Origin: Nitrososphaerota archaeon
GTDB lineage: Archaea > Thermoproteota > Nitrososphaeria > Conexivisphaerales > UBA164
Direction of reading: 5' to 3'
Assembly: GCA_009903795.1 (NCBI GenBank)
Contig: WYER01000012.1
Coordinates: 40,549 to 104,548, forward strand
Length of the DNA: 64,000 bases
The translations under genes were made by a program, and so were the position numbers. Every line of letters starts with the position of its first letter. Within the stretch, counting starts at the first letter, position 1. Shown here piece by piece: positions 28,821 to 39,540 of the stretch. The notes beneath the pieces were generated by a model. It was not told the origin of the DNA and made no database searches. It worked only from the letters and a program-made list of their open reading frames with translations.

Positions 28821-29300
28821 TTTTAACCCATTGGGGTTAAGGGGGCGGAACTCCCATTCAGTGAGGGCGGGCTAGTTAACCACTACTGCCGCAAGTATAA
28901 TGCCTCACTCTTCTAAGGAAATTTATTAAGTGCCTTTTTTGTTTTAACGATTAGGGAATAACAAATAAGGCTCGATAAAAAATTTGCGAGCTATATAAGC
29001 TATACCTTAAAGATAAATCCTAGATAAGTTTCGTAAAAAACTTAAGGGATATGATAAAGCCTTCGTTTTATATTTCAATGAATAATGCATCTACTTGAAA
29101 TAAACTAAAGGATCTCCTTCGTTAAATAGGCTGTTATGCAAGCTTAAAAGCCTTAATTTTAGGCTAAGACTAGAAGCAAGAACTTAAGAGTTATTTACTT
29201 TATGCTATCAATAATTCTCTATAATTTGTTGTACTAATAGGTCGAAACCCAAAGCATGACCTTATATTTGTAAACACTTTGTTGAAATGAAAATAATGAG
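28821..29300 (+). mobile_element. Decayed TnpB-type element; hairpin end at 28821 (right limit approximate)
   Basis: TTTTAACCCATTGGGGTTAAGGGGGCGGAACTCCC matches ends at 42825, 45871-45900(-) and 53707; no intact ORF. Confidence 0.45.
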
Positions 29301-29505
29301 CGGGCGGGCTTCCTGAATAAGAAATTAAACAAGCTAAAATGAGGCCCTTAGTTTGAACTATAAAAACTAAGGTCTAAATTTGGTATTATAGGAAGCAACA
29401 TAAGATTTACGTATAGATATAATTGCTTACGTGAATGCTACCATTATAGAAGGTTTAAGTTTTTACTAAATAAATATATTCTACTTATTAATTTAATTTA
29501 ATAGA

Positions 29506-30024
29506 ATGTCTGAAGATTTAAAGGAGACACTTTTTATGATTAAGAGGCTTGGAATGCTTAACTCAATTAAAGCGGAATTTAGCTTAAATAGACCCGACTT
29601 TAAATTTGATTATATAAAAATAAACGGTCCAAAAGAAGGCGAAATACTTGATATAGGTTTGTGGCTTGCGCCAGTACTAGCCGAAAGAGGGCTGATAAAG
29701 GTAGGATTAGAAGATTTTGAAGCGGAAGTTTTTAATGCCATAAATAAAGAAAAGATATTAGGACAGCATCAGATAGGGCCTCTTCCACAGGACTTTTATC
29801 AAAAGTTCAATCTTTATATTAAGTTAAAAAAAGATGACAACCGGATAAAAATGCATGTTTATGATTTAATTAAAATAAGGATGAACAAGATAATTCAGAT
29901 GGCCTTTCAAGATGTAGAGCTAGATAAACTTGCAAGCTTATTAACTCCTGAAGAGACCATACTCTTTGAAAGATTAAAAAACGACCTCAAAGAATGGTAT
30001 TCAAACGTTTTTAGTGATGGGTGA
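29506..30024 (+). CDS. GINS complex subunit (Gins23-type)
   Basis: GINS A-domain-like protein immediately upstream of MCM. Confidence 0.8.
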   Translation: MSEDLKETLFMIKRLGMLNSIKAEFSLNRPDFKFDYIKINGPKEGEILDIGLWLAPVLAERGLIKVGLEDFEAEVFNAINKEKILGQHQIGPLPQDFYQKFNLYIKLKKDDNRIKMHVYDLIKIRMNKIIQMAFQDVELDKLASLLTPEETILFERLKNDLKEWYSNVFSDG

Positions 30025-32063
30025 TGGTGTATACACAGTCAAAACTTTACGACCAATTTGAGCTCTTTTTAAAGAGCGTAACTACTCCTGATGGAAAATA
30101 TAAGTATAGAGAGCAGATAGCAAAGCTTGCATCTATAGGTAAAAAATCGATAGTAATAGATTATCAAGACTTGTTAAAGTTCGATCCGGATCTTGCTATA
30201 TTACTAGTTGATAACCCTGATGTGGCAATACAAGAGCTTAACAAAGCAGCTTTTGATACATTAAAAGTAGAAAACCCAACATATGCAGAAGAAATTAAAA
30301 ATGAGTTCAAAGTTAGAATAAGGGGGCTTTCAGACAGGCTTAACCTACGAAACGTCAGTTCTAAGTATATCGACAAGCTGGTTTCTATAGGGGGAATGGT
30401 TGTGAGGACATCAGAAGTTATGCCTCTTATTAAGGTTGCGGCCTTCGTGTGCCCATTGGGGCATGTAAACTATATGTTGCAATCAGATACAGTTTTAAAA
30501 AAACCAGCAAAGTGCGCTGAGTGTGGCGAAAAAAGCCTTGAGCTTGATAAAACTAGAAGCATATTTACGGATTATCAAGTCATAAGGATTCAGGAATTAC
30601 CCGAGGAACTTCCGCCCGGTCAATTACCACAGTACATAGATATTGAAATAGATGGAGATTTAGTTAATGTATCAAGACCCGGGGACAGAATAGTTGTAAC
30701 GGGCATAATAAGGGCTGATCAGGAAAAGGTAAAAAGAACGGCACCGCCTAGTTTGTTCAAGATTAAGCTTGAAGGGCTTTGGATTGAAGAGTTAGCAAGA
30801 GGGAACGAAAAAATTGAAATAACTCCAGAAGACGAAATAAAAATAATAGAAATAGCCAGAAACCCAAATGCTTATGAAATTTTAAAAAATTCTGTTGCGC
30901 CAGGGATATTTGGTCATGAAGATATAAAGGAAGCTTTATTGCTTCTTACTGTTGGATCGCCTCAAGTAACGCTCCCTGACGGGCAAACGCTAAGGGGAGA
31001 CATAAACATATTGCTTGTGGGAGATCCAGGTACGGCAAAATCAGAATTTTTAAAATACATTTCGAGGTTAGCGCCAAGGGCTCTTTACACTAGCGGAAGG
31101 GGATCAACGGCAGCAGGTCTTACTGCGGCCGTAGTTAAGGAAACTAACGGGATGATGATGCTTGAAGCAGGAGCTGTTGTCCTTGCCGATCAGGGAATTG
31201 CTTGTATAGATGAGTTTGACAAAATGAAGCCTGAAGACAGGAGCGTTCTCCACGAAGTTATGGAGCAACAAACAGTGAGCGTTGCAAAAGGAGGTATAGT
31301 CGCAACGCTTAATGCAAGAACCTCAATACTCGCAGCGGCCAACCCCGTGTACGGAAGATATGATCCTTACAAAAACCTATATGAAAACATAAACTTACCA
31401 ATACCTCTCCTTACAAGATTTGATCTTATTTATGTAATTAGAGACATTCCTGATAAAGAAGGTGATGAAAAGCTTGCGGAACATATATTGGAAATAAGAA
31501 GAAAAAGCTCGTACAAAATCGCGCCCCCGATCGATTTTATGCTTTTGAGAAAATATATTGCTTATACGAAAAGGATAAACCCAGTGCTCAGTGAGGAGGC
31601 ATCAAAGAAAATTAAAGAATTCTATCTACAGATGAGATCTCTGAGTCAAGAAGGGACAATAACCATCACGGCAAGACAATTAGAAACTCTTATAAGACTT
31701 ACTTTAGCTAGGGCAAGGTTGTTACTAAAAAACATAGCCGATGAGGATGATGCTGAACGGGCCATAGCTCTTGTTAAAAACATGCTGGAAACTGTAGGTT
31801 TGGATGTAAGAAGCAAAAAAATAGATATTGGAGGTATCTTACAAGGGAAACCTGCAAGCGAAAGGAACAAGCTACAAATAGCGCTAGAAACGATAAAGAA
31901 GCTATGCGGACCTAACAATGAACCGATAGATGAAAAAAAGCTGATCGAAGAATTAGTTAGGACAGGCAAGTTTACTGACGAAGACGCAGTAAGAATTATA
32001 ATGATAATGCTCAAAAACGGGCAAATATACGAAAAAGCTTGGCGTAAATACTGCATCGTTTAA
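30021..32063 (+). CDS. mcm: MCM replicative helicase
   Basis: GDPGTAKSEFLKYISRLAPRALYTSGRGSTAAGLTAAV; CIDEFDKM; LTRFDLIYVIRD. Confidence 0.98.
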   Translation: MMVYTQSKLYDQFELFLKSVTTPDGKYKYREQIAKLASIGKKSIVIDYQDLLKFDPDLAILLVDNPDVAIQELNKAAFDTLKVENPTYAEEIKNEFKVRIRGLSDRLNLRNVSSKYIDKLVSIGGMVVRTSEVMPLIKVAAFVCPLGHVNYMLQSDTVLKKPAKCAECGEKSLELDKTRSIFTDYQVIRIQELPEELPPGQLPQYIDIEIDGDLVNVSRPGDRIVVTGIIRADQEKVKRTAPPSLFKIKLEGLWIEELARGNEKIEITPEDEIKIIEIARNPNAYEILKNSVAPGIFGHEDIKEALLLLTVGSPQVTLPDGQTLRGDINILLVGDPGTAKSEFLKYISRLAPRALYTSGRGSTAAGLTAAVVKETNGMMMLEAGAVVLADQGIACIDEFDKMKPEDRSVLHEVMEQQTVSVAKGGIVATLNARTSILAAANPVYGRYDPYKNLYENINLPIPLLTRFDLIYVIRDIPDKEGDEKLAEHILEIRRKSSYKIAPPIDFMLLRKYIAYTKRINPVLSEEASKKIKEFYLQMRSLSQEGTITITARQLETLIRLTLARARLLLKNIADEDDAERAIALVKNMLETVGLDVRSKKIDIGGILQGKPASERNKLQIALETIKKLCGPNNEPIDEKKLIEELVRTGKFTDEDAVRIIMIMLKNGQIYEKAWRKYCIV

Positions 32064-32148
32064 AATAAATTAAATTAACAAAAAATCTAACTTTATTATG
32101 CTAATGTTTTTAAATAGAAGGTTAGATATTTATATACAAGGACCAAAA

Positions 32149-32292
32149 ATGGTAGAAGCATATTGTGTTAAATGCAGAGCAAAAAGAGAAATCCAAAACC
32201 CGCAAGAGATAACCTTAAAGAACGGAAGAAAAGCAATAAAAGGCGTTTGTCCGGTCTGTGGTACGACCCTTTATAGGATTTTGGGAAAGTAA
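32149..32292 (+). CDS. DUF5679-like small zinc-ribbon protein
   Basis: MVEAYCVKCRAKREIQNPQEITLKNGRKAIKGVCPVCGTTLYRILGK; ATG 32149 preferred to track start 32098. Confidence 0.82.
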   Translation: MVEAYCVKCRAKREIQNPQEITLKNGRKAIKGVCPVCGTTLYRILGK

Positions 32293-32363
32293 TCTACACG
32301 ATATTTTTATGATTTTTTTGAAATTTAAATAATAGGCAATATTAAGAGGAAGTATAAGTTAAA

Positions 32364-34034
32364 ATGATAACAAAGATTCGCTGGCTGGAAATCAACATAT
32401 GGATAGCCCCTATAATAATGGGGGTACTAATAGGGCTTGCAGTTTCAATTGCTTTTTATATATTTTACGGGCTTTGGAAAATATTTGAAAAAGCTCTGCT
32501 AATAGTTCCTAAGCTGTCATTTTCTTTTATCTTTTTGAGCATAATACTTTCTAGTCTTCCTATTAGGATGTTTCTCAAAAGAAGACCTAAAGATTCTTTT
32601 GACATAATTCTCGAATACTATCATACGTCTCCAGAATCTTTCTCGTTTAAAGAATCTTTAATTTATTCTTTATCGTCCTTTCTTTCGTTTGCATTTGGGG
32701 CCCCTGTAGGCCCAGAAGGAGGGGCAGCCATGATAGGAGCCGGCATAGCAAAGAAGATGAAAGAAACGTTCAAGGTAAACATAGAGAGCAACACTGTTCT
32801 TCTTACAGGTTTAGCGGCAAGTTTTACGGCGCTCTTTAAAGCTCCGATAAGCGGTTTTTTGTTAGCTTTAGAATTACCTTATAAAGGCGACCTAGAAAAA
32901 GATCCATTTCTTCCTTCGGCTTTAGCATCTGCAACCGCCTATTTGACATCTTTTGTGTTAAAGACACCTTCATTAATCTTGGTTCAAAACATCCAGATGC
33001 CAGGAATTTCTACGAGCATGATAGCTATATCCCTTGGATTTGGCGTTCTTTCAGGAGTTTTTTCAGTGGTTTTCATAAGTGTTTACAAAGCTTTTACTTA
33101 TGTAGCGCAGAACCTTATGAAGTTAGCAAGCTTTCCTATGCTCATACTAATAGGGGGGCTTCTTGTTGGATTTTTGGGATATCGCATTCAACCATCGATA
33201 GGTCCAGGTTTTTTGTTGTTGAACAACACGATCTATATGAAGCTTAGCATTTTTTCTGCTATAATTATTTTAGTTTCAAGGTTAATAAGCGTGTCATCTG
33301 TTATAAACTTTGGAGCAAGCGGCGGATTGCTTCTTCCAAGTATAGAGATAGGAGCTTTATTTGGATACATAACTGGTTATCTTCTCTATCCAAAATATTT
33401 GATTGTTTTTGTCCTTTTAGGAATGGCAACAATGGCGGCCGGAGTTAATAAACTAGTACTGGTACCTGTTACGTTTTTGTTAGAGCTTGTTGGGGGTAGC
33501 ATAGCGATACCTATTCTTATAGCTTCTATTACAAGTTATTTTATAAGCTATAAGTTTACAATTTATGAATATCAGCCCGCTAACAAGCTAGATAAGGGCA
33601 CATTTGCGCTTGAAAGATTCTACATTAAAGCTCTTAAAACGGCGCCCCAAACATTAGAAATAAATATAAGCGAAATCATGAACAAACAAGCAGTTTATAT
33701 TGATTATACTAAAACTGTTTCAGAAGCATTTGACCTTCTTAAACAAAAAATGATAAAAATATTACCTGTTGTCAACGAAGAAAAGATCTTCTTGGGTTAC
33801 ATTTCTATAGAATACCTTGCATCTCTTCCAGATCGTTATAAATCACTTCCTTTAGCTGAATTGGAAATAAAGAAAGGTTTAACAGTAAGTGAAAATTCAA
33901 CGCTAAAAGACTCCATAGAGCTTATGCTCAACTCTGGCGAGGACCACATATTTGTAGTAAACAAAAAGTGGGAACTTGTTGGCGTTATTACAGAAGTTGA
34001 CATAATTAGGTATCTGTTAAAGGTGATCTCGTAA
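32364..34034 (+). CDS. ClC-family chloride channel with C-terminal CBS pair
   Basis: FGAPVGPEGGAAMIGAGIAKK, FGASGGLLLPSIEIGALFG, two CBS domains. Confidence 0.9.
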   Translation: MITKIRWLEINIWIAPIIMGVLIGLAVSIAFYIFYGLWKIFEKALLIVPKLSFSFIFLSIILSSLPIRMFLKRRPKDSFDIILEYYHTSPESFSFKESLIYSLSSFLSFAFGAPVGPEGGAAMIGAGIAKKMKETFKVNIESNTVLLTGLAASFTALFKAPISGFLLALELPYKGDLEKDPFLPSALASATAYLTSFVLKTPSLILVQNIQMPGISTSMIAISLGFGVLSGVFSVVFISVYKAFTYVAQNLMKLASFPMLILIGGLLVGFLGYRIQPSIGPGFLLLNNTIYMKLSIFSAIIILVSRLISVSSVINFGASGGLLLPSIEIGALFGYITGYLLYPKYLIVFVLLGMATMAAGVNKLVLVPVTFLLELVGGSIAIPILIASITSYFISYKFTIYEYQPANKLDKGTFALERFYIKALKTAPQTLEINISEIMNKQAVYIDYTKTVSEAFDLLKQKMIKILPVVNEEKIFLGYISIEYLASLPDRYKSLPLAELEIKKGLTVSENSTLKDSIELMLNSGEDHIFVVNKKWELVGVITEVDIIRYLLKVIS

Positions 34035-34069
34035 AATGAAGGCTAAGAACCTTTTAGAGGTAGATTCTA

Positions 34070-35335
34070 ATGCAGAAGGCTTCGAAGAGACCATCTTGGT
34101 TTAATTTTCTTATACCTTATTATGCTAGCCAAGAAATTGTAGTTAACATAGTTCCGCTTTATATACTTTACCTGGGGGGCAACGTTATTGAGGTTGGGTA
34201 TGCTTTAGCTCTTTACAACATAATTCCTATTTTTACTTCTATAGTTAGCGGCAGGTTGGCTGACGTTACAGGCATGAGAAGAAATATGATAACAGCCAGC
34301 CTTATCATAGCTCTTGTAGCATTTTTTATAATGTACTTTGTCAAAAACATATTGGGTGTAATAGTTGCCACAACGCTTTTTTCTTTTGGCTTTTCATTTG
34401 CAATACCAATTATAGGATTGTTGCTAACTGAAACTTTGCCAAAAAATATGTGGGGACAAGGTAACTCATGGTCTTTTATGTTCATGTTAATAGGATATAT
34501 AGTAGGGATGATCCCCACAATTCTTGTTTCTATAAAACTTCCTATCTTTTATGGACTTTACGTAATATTTGCATATCTGATGCTTGCATTTTTATTCAAC
34601 TATTTTTATGTAAAGGATCCTCCAGTAGCTTTTGAAAGAAGGAGTGAGGTCAGGAATTTTAACCTTTTCCTTCACAGGATACTAAAATGGCCTGCTATGA
34701 CGCTCAGAGCGCCCAGACTTAGTGACTTTAAGATACTAAAGGGCATAAAAAGTTCTGTTTCTTTTCAGCTTCCAATAATAATTGCAGCAAGCTCTATGTT
34801 CTTTTTGGCAACAAATCTCTTCTTCACTTCATATTCGCCTTATCTTGTTTATAATAAAGTTCCTTATTGGATGGTTTTAACAGCAAGCACTTACATACTT
34901 ATAGTAAACTCAATTGGCATGCTGCCTAAAATAAGACAAAAAGCCCAACAGGCAGACGTTGCATTTATAGTAGACATGTTGCTAATTAGAGTTATAGGTG
35001 CGATAAGCGCTTCCATCGTAGCTTCATATGTATACGGTATAGATAGCTTTTATATCACATTTTTGATATTTACAATGCTTGGATTAGCTTATACACCAAT
35101 TTACGTAGGTTTAAGTTCGCTTCTTTATTACAATTTACCCTCTATAAATCAGGGAGCAACGCTTGGGGTTTACAGCTCTTTTGTTAATCTTAGCTTATTT
35201 TTGGGATCTTTGTTCTCAGGTTATATTTCTTATTATGAAGGATACAGCTTTACATTTTTTGTTGCGGCTTTATTTTTTATGTTCTCAGCAATTATACTAG
35301 AATGGTTCTATAAAGTTCATGAACGCGAGTTCTGA
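34070..35335 (+). CDS. MFS transporter
   Basis: Multiple TM helices; SGRLADVTGMRRNM signature. Confidence 0.82.
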   Translation: MQKASKRPSWFNFLIPYYASQEIVVNIVPLYILYLGGNVIEVGYALALYNIIPIFTSIVSGRLADVTGMRRNMITASLIIALVAFFIMYFVKNILGVIVATTLFSFGFSFAIPIIGLLLTETLPKNMWGQGNSWSFMFMLIGYIVGMIPTILVSIKLPIFYGLYVIFAYLMLAFLFNYFYVKDPPVAFERRSEVRNFNLFLHRILKWPAMTLRAPRLSDFKILKGIKSSVSFQLPIIIAASSMFFLATNLFFTSYSPYLVYNKVPYWMVLTASTYILIVNSIGMLPKIRQKAQQADVAFIVDMLLIRVIGAISASIVASYVYGIDSFYITFLIFTMLGLAYTPIYVGLSSLLYYNLPSINQGATLGVYSSFVNLSLFLGSLFSGYISYYEGYSFTFFVAALFFMFSAIILEWFYKVHEREF

Positions 35336-35559
35336 TAATCTTTGAAGCTCAATTAATTAAATTAAAAAGAGCTTTATCGTGCTTGGTAATATTTAATAAT
35401 TTAATAAAACTAATAACAAACCTAGTCTATTTTTGTACTTTGATGTTAACTTCAGCTTAAAGTTTTTTATTATGCCCTATTTCAAGCAAATGATTACAAA
35501 ACGAACGAAAGCCTCACCTCTTCTAGAGGCGGGTGCTGTGTTGAATAATTATTTATAGC

Positions 35560-36600
35560 GTGGCTGTCAATTCCTTGCTTATGAACCCAAAAGACAGTCG
35601 CAATAATAAAATGATGGGCAATTAGTTTATCGACAAAAGGAACTGGAAGAGTTACAATGAAGAGCTTGTAATAAGAGGTGAGTTTTTGCTGCCGATAGAT
35701 ATGTTTGACAACTGGTATGAAGTATTGGATAAGATGAATGAAAATAAGAAAGGTAGGCCTTATGAATTTCCTGAATCGTTCATTAAAATCCAGGCTGTAT
35801 GGCATCAGTTTTGGTTAAAGGGGACTTGAGGGTATAGCAAGGTCACTGGAAAAGTTACGCTTGATACCTTACCATGATGATTACACAACAATATGGCAAA
35901 GAGTACATAACATGAGACCTGAAATAAAGCTACCAACTTACGAAGTTGAGGCTGGCTCAGACGGAACTGGGTTTAAGACTGGCAACGCTTGGGATAGGAC
36001 TTATGTTTACGGAAATTTAAGGAGAAAGTACGTTAAGGTAATAATAACTGCTGAGATAAAGTCAAAAAAGCTGATTGCTTTGATGTAAAGATAGGCGAAA
36101 TATCTGAGCCAAAGTTAGATGCTAAGCACATAAAGCTGTTAAAAGAGAAAGGGATAAAGATGAAGAAGTTCTACGGAGATTGTGCATACGACACTAATGA
36201 AATATTCAATTGGCGATGCAGAATCAGCTATAAAGATAAGGAAGAGCGCTACAACTTATCGTTATAAAGGAAGGAGGAGAAGACAAGAGGTTAGGGAGTA
36301 CATGAAGCTAGGTTATAAAAAATGGGCAAAGAAAGTTAAGTATGGCCTTAGGTGGGCTATCGAGGGAATATTCTCATCTATAAAGAGAAAATTTGGAGAA
36401 GACCTTAGGGCAAGAAGCGTAATTGGTTTGCTAGCGGAAGCTATGCAAAAAGGTAGCATACGAACCTCAACTAAAAGCGTTCTTATCGTTTTACATAAGC
36501 TGGCACAGAACTCCCTCGATGCATATTATTTCATAAGGAAGCTTGTAAAGAATTATGGTAAGAAGACTATCTACACAGAGCTCTTTGGTACGTGAATGCA
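35560..36600 (+). pseudogene. Degenerate IS5-like DDE transposase
   Basis: Interrupted frames: MNPKDSRNNK...MFDNWYEVLDKMNENKKGRPYEFPESFIKIQAVWHQFWLKG*; EVEAGSDGTGFKTGNAWDRTYVYGNLRRKYVKV; YKGRRRRQEVREYMKLGYKKWAKKVKYGLRWAIEGIFSSIKRKFGEDLRA. Confidence 0.8.
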
Positions 36601-36876
36601 TGTAAGTGGGCAGGGGTAAATCACGTTGTATATGAACAGAGACTGAAGAACCTCATGGAAAGGATGAATGAATATATAAAGGACAGGACAGAAGCTTTTG
36701 ACGACCTTTTCCCGTGCAAAAAGCCAAAATTTGAGCACGTAAAGAACTGGTTCAAAGCCTTCAGGTTCTTTTATAACTATGTATTCACGAACGAGGACAT
36801 TGGTAAAGCTCCACTCTCCAATGAACAGCTTTCTGAATGGATTAAGCCAATTTTGTTGATTGCAAGCATGAGGTGA
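36592..36876 (+). pseudogene. C-terminal fragment of a second DDE transposase (IS6/ISA0963-like)
   Basis: ERMNEYIKDRTEAFDDLFPCKKPKFEHVKNWFKAFRFFYNYVFTNEDIGKAPL; no N-terminal catalytic part. Confidence 0.55.
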
Positions 36877-37001
36877 TCAGAACGAGCTTAAGTTAACGAC
36901 ACCGAAAATTGTAATATAAAGTATTTATAAAGGATAAAATTATTTTATCCTTTCAACCGATATGCTTTTAAATTAACTGGAGAAAGATAAAGCGACCGAA
37001 A

Positions 37002-38054
37002 ATGAGCTTACCGAGTTATGTAGGGATTTGGAAAGGCAGAGATTTCTTAAACACCCAAGACTTTACTCAAGAAGAAATAAACATGATCCTAGATGCGGCA
37101 GATGACTTAAGGAATAAGTTTAGATCCGGCGTTCCAACACCTTATTTGCCTGGAAGAACAGTATTCCTGATGTTCTACAATGAAAGTCTAAGGACAAGGA
37201 ACAGTATGGAAGCTGGAATTTTCCAGCTAGGAGGACATGCTCACTTTATCAGAGCTTCAGACGTCTATACTCCAACATTGCCAGAAGACAGGGTTCCCTA
37301 TAAAACAGAAGACATTTCTGATGTTGCGAGAGTTTTGAGTAGATTTGGACAAGCCATCGCAATAAGAATGTATGCAGATGCTGCAAAATGGATAATCGGA
37401 AGAGCTAATAAAATAATAAAGCTGTTTGCCCAGTATGCAACCATACCAGTCATAAACATGGAAGACGACATGTACCATCCGCTACAAGCTCTTGCTGATA
37501 TGCAAGCAGCAAGAACCGTAAAGCCAAAACTTAAAGGAAAGAAGTTTGTAATGTCATACGCTTATTCTGGCGGTCTAAAACCTTTAGCTGTGCCACAAAG
37601 CGTTGTCTTAGCAGCGACTCAGATGGGCATGGATGTGGTTTTAGCGCATCCTAAAGGTTTCGAGTTAGATGACAAAGTTATCCAGCAAGCAAAGGAGAAC
37701 GCAGACAGATACGGAGGCAGCTTTAGGATAGAATATGATATGAAGACGGCTTTTGAAGGCGCTACATTTGTATATCCAAAGGCGTGGTCTCCTAAAGGTT
37801 TCATGGAGCCGTATGGTCCAAAGACAGATCCAGAGGCGGCAAAACAGTATCAGGCTAAGTTTAAAGACTGGATAGTTACATTAGATCTGCTCGAAAAATC
37901 TGGAAACCCATATTACATGCACTGCGGTCCAGCAGACAGAGGGCAAGAAGTAGAGGATGCAGTGCTTGACTCGTACGAGAACTCACTTTACTTTGAGCAA
38001 GCAGAGAACAGACTTCATACTGCAAAAGCTATAATGTCAATGATTGTACCATAA
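37002..38054 (+). CDS. Carbamoyltransferase family protein (ornithine/acetylornithine-type, substrate uncertain)
   Basis: SLRTRNSMEAGIFQLGGHAHFI, HPLQALADMQ, MHCGPADRGQEVEDAVLDS. Confidence 0.82.
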   Translation: MSLPSYVGIWKGRDFLNTQDFTQEEINMILDAADDLRNKFRSGVPTPYLPGRTVFLMFYNESLRTRNSMEAGIFQLGGHAHFIRASDVYTPTLPEDRVPYKTEDISDVARVLSRFGQAIAIRMYADAAKWIIGRANKIIKLFAQYATIPVINMEDDMYHPLQALADMQAARTVKPKLKGKKFVMSYAYSGGLKPLAVPQSVVLAATQMGMDVVLAHPKGFELDDKVIQQAKENADRYGGSFRIEYDMKTAFEGATFVYPKAWSPKGFMEPYGPKTDPEAAKQYQAKFKDWIVTLDLLEKSGNPYYMHCGPADRGQEVEDAVLDSYENSLYFEQAENRLHTAKAIMSMIVP

Positions 38055-38151
38055 AACTATACACATTTAATTTATTTTTTATTATAACTTTATTATAACA
38101 CTGTTATAAAATTATATCAAAGTTTATTAATTGTAGAAGATAATAATTTTT

Positions 38152-39540
38152 ATGAGTTTTGAAATAGACTACAGTAAATACAACTTTACGGTTCAAGTTG
38201 ACTATAAATACATTGCGCAAAAGGGTTTAAATGAAAACCTTATCAAAGAGATTTCATCTATAAAGAACGAACCTGGATGGGTTGAGGAAATGCGATTAAA
38301 GGCTCTTGAAGAATTTTACCGTCTTCCCATGCCAAAATGGGGCCCTGATCTTTCTGGACTAGATCTTGGCAACGTTATATATTACGCAAAACCTACTAAT
38401 TTGAAAGCAAGCAGCTGGGATGATCTACCTCCATCTATAAAGGAGGCGTTTGAAAGGCTTGGAATTCCAGAGGCTGAAAAGAAATTTCTTGCTGGAGTTG
38501 GTGCTCAGTTTGAATCTGAAGTAGTATATCATAACATGCAAAAAGAACTCGAAAAACAGGGCGTAATATTTACAGACATGGATACTGCCGTAAAAGAATA
38601 CCCAGATCTTGTTAAAGAATACTTTGGTAAAGTTATACCTATAGGGGATAATAAATTTGCTGCTCTCACATATGCAGTTTGGAGCGGCGGTAGCTTTGTA
38701 TACGTACCTAAAGGCGTTAAACTAGAAAAACCAATATACGCGTACTTTAGGCTAAATGCACCTGAGGTAGGTAACTTTGAAAGAACGCTAATAATAGCCG
38801 ACGAAGGTTCTGAGGTTCATTATATAGAAGGATGCACAGCTCCGGTTTATTCCCAGAGCACGCTCCATGGCGGAGTAGTAGAAATAGTTGTAAAAAAAGA
38901 CGCGCATGTAAGATATACGACTATACAAAACTGGTCTAAGAACGTATATAACCTTGTAACCCAGAGATCGCATGTTTACGATAACGGAAGAATGGAATGG
39001 ATTGATGGAAACATAGGAAGCAAGGTTACGATGAAATATCCTTCAATCTATCTGTTTGGAAGAGGTTCAAAAGGCTTTATAAACTCTTTAAGTCTTGCTA
39101 CAAACAATCAGGTTATAGATTCTGGGGGCAAGGTTTATCACCTTAACAAAGAAACTAGTTCGCTTATATCATCAAAAGGTGTTTCGCTAAAAGGAGGCAA
39201 AACAATCTATAGAGGAATGGTATGGGTAGGAAAGGGTGCAGAAAAGGCCAAGGCAGCAGTTAGGTGTGATTCATTAATGGTTGACGAAAAATCTACCTCT
39301 ACAACTTACCCCTACGAGTACGTTTATGAAGAGGATTCTTCTATAGTTCACGAGGCTACAGCAGGTAAAATAGGCAAACAACAGTTATTTTACTTGCAGA
39401 GCAGAGGTATAAAAGAGCAACAAGCTCAGTCACTCATTGTGACTGGATACCTTGGTGATTTTGCTAAAGAAATACCACCAGATTTTGCTATAGAGCTATA
39501 TAAGCTGATAGAGCTAGAGTTAACAGGGGCAGTCGGATGA
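38152..39540 (+). CDS. sufB: Fe-S cluster scaffold SufB
   Basis: GGSFVYVPKGVKLEKPIYAYFRLN; HYIEGCTAPVYSQSTLHGGVVEI; YTTIQNWSKNVYNLVTQR. Confidence 0.97.
   Translation: MSFEIDYSKYNFTVQVDYKYIAQKGLNENLIKEISSIKNEPGWVEEMRLKALEEFYRLPMPKWGPDLSGLDLGNVIYYAKPTNLKASSWDDLPPSIKEAFERLGIPEAEKKFLAGVGAQFESEVVYHNMQKELEKQGVIFTDMDTAVKEYPDLVKEYFGKVIPIGDNKFAALTYAVWSGGSFVYVPKGVKLEKPIYAYFRLNAPEVGNFERTLIIADEGSEVHYIEGCTAPVYSQSTLHGGVVEIVVKKDAHVRYTTIQNWSKNVYNLVTQRSHVYDNGRMEWIDGNIGSKVTMKYPSIYLFGRGSKGFINSLSLATNNQVIDSGGKVYHLNKETSSLISSKGVSLKGGKTIYRGMVWVGKGAEKAKAAVRCDSLMVDEKSTSTTYPYEYVYEEDSSIVHEATAGKIGKQQLFYLQSRGIKEQQAQSLIVTGYLGDFAKEIPPDFAIELYKLIELELTGAVG

Noticed and set aside
28821-29300. GC-richer start of this spacer as SRP or RNase P RNA
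   Set aside because: No conserved core motifs recognised; its start matches the TnpB-type element terminus found at three other sites
35494-35805. Minus-strand 103-aa ORF
   Set aside because: Antisense to the IS5-like transposase remnant whose plus-strand translation is recognisable
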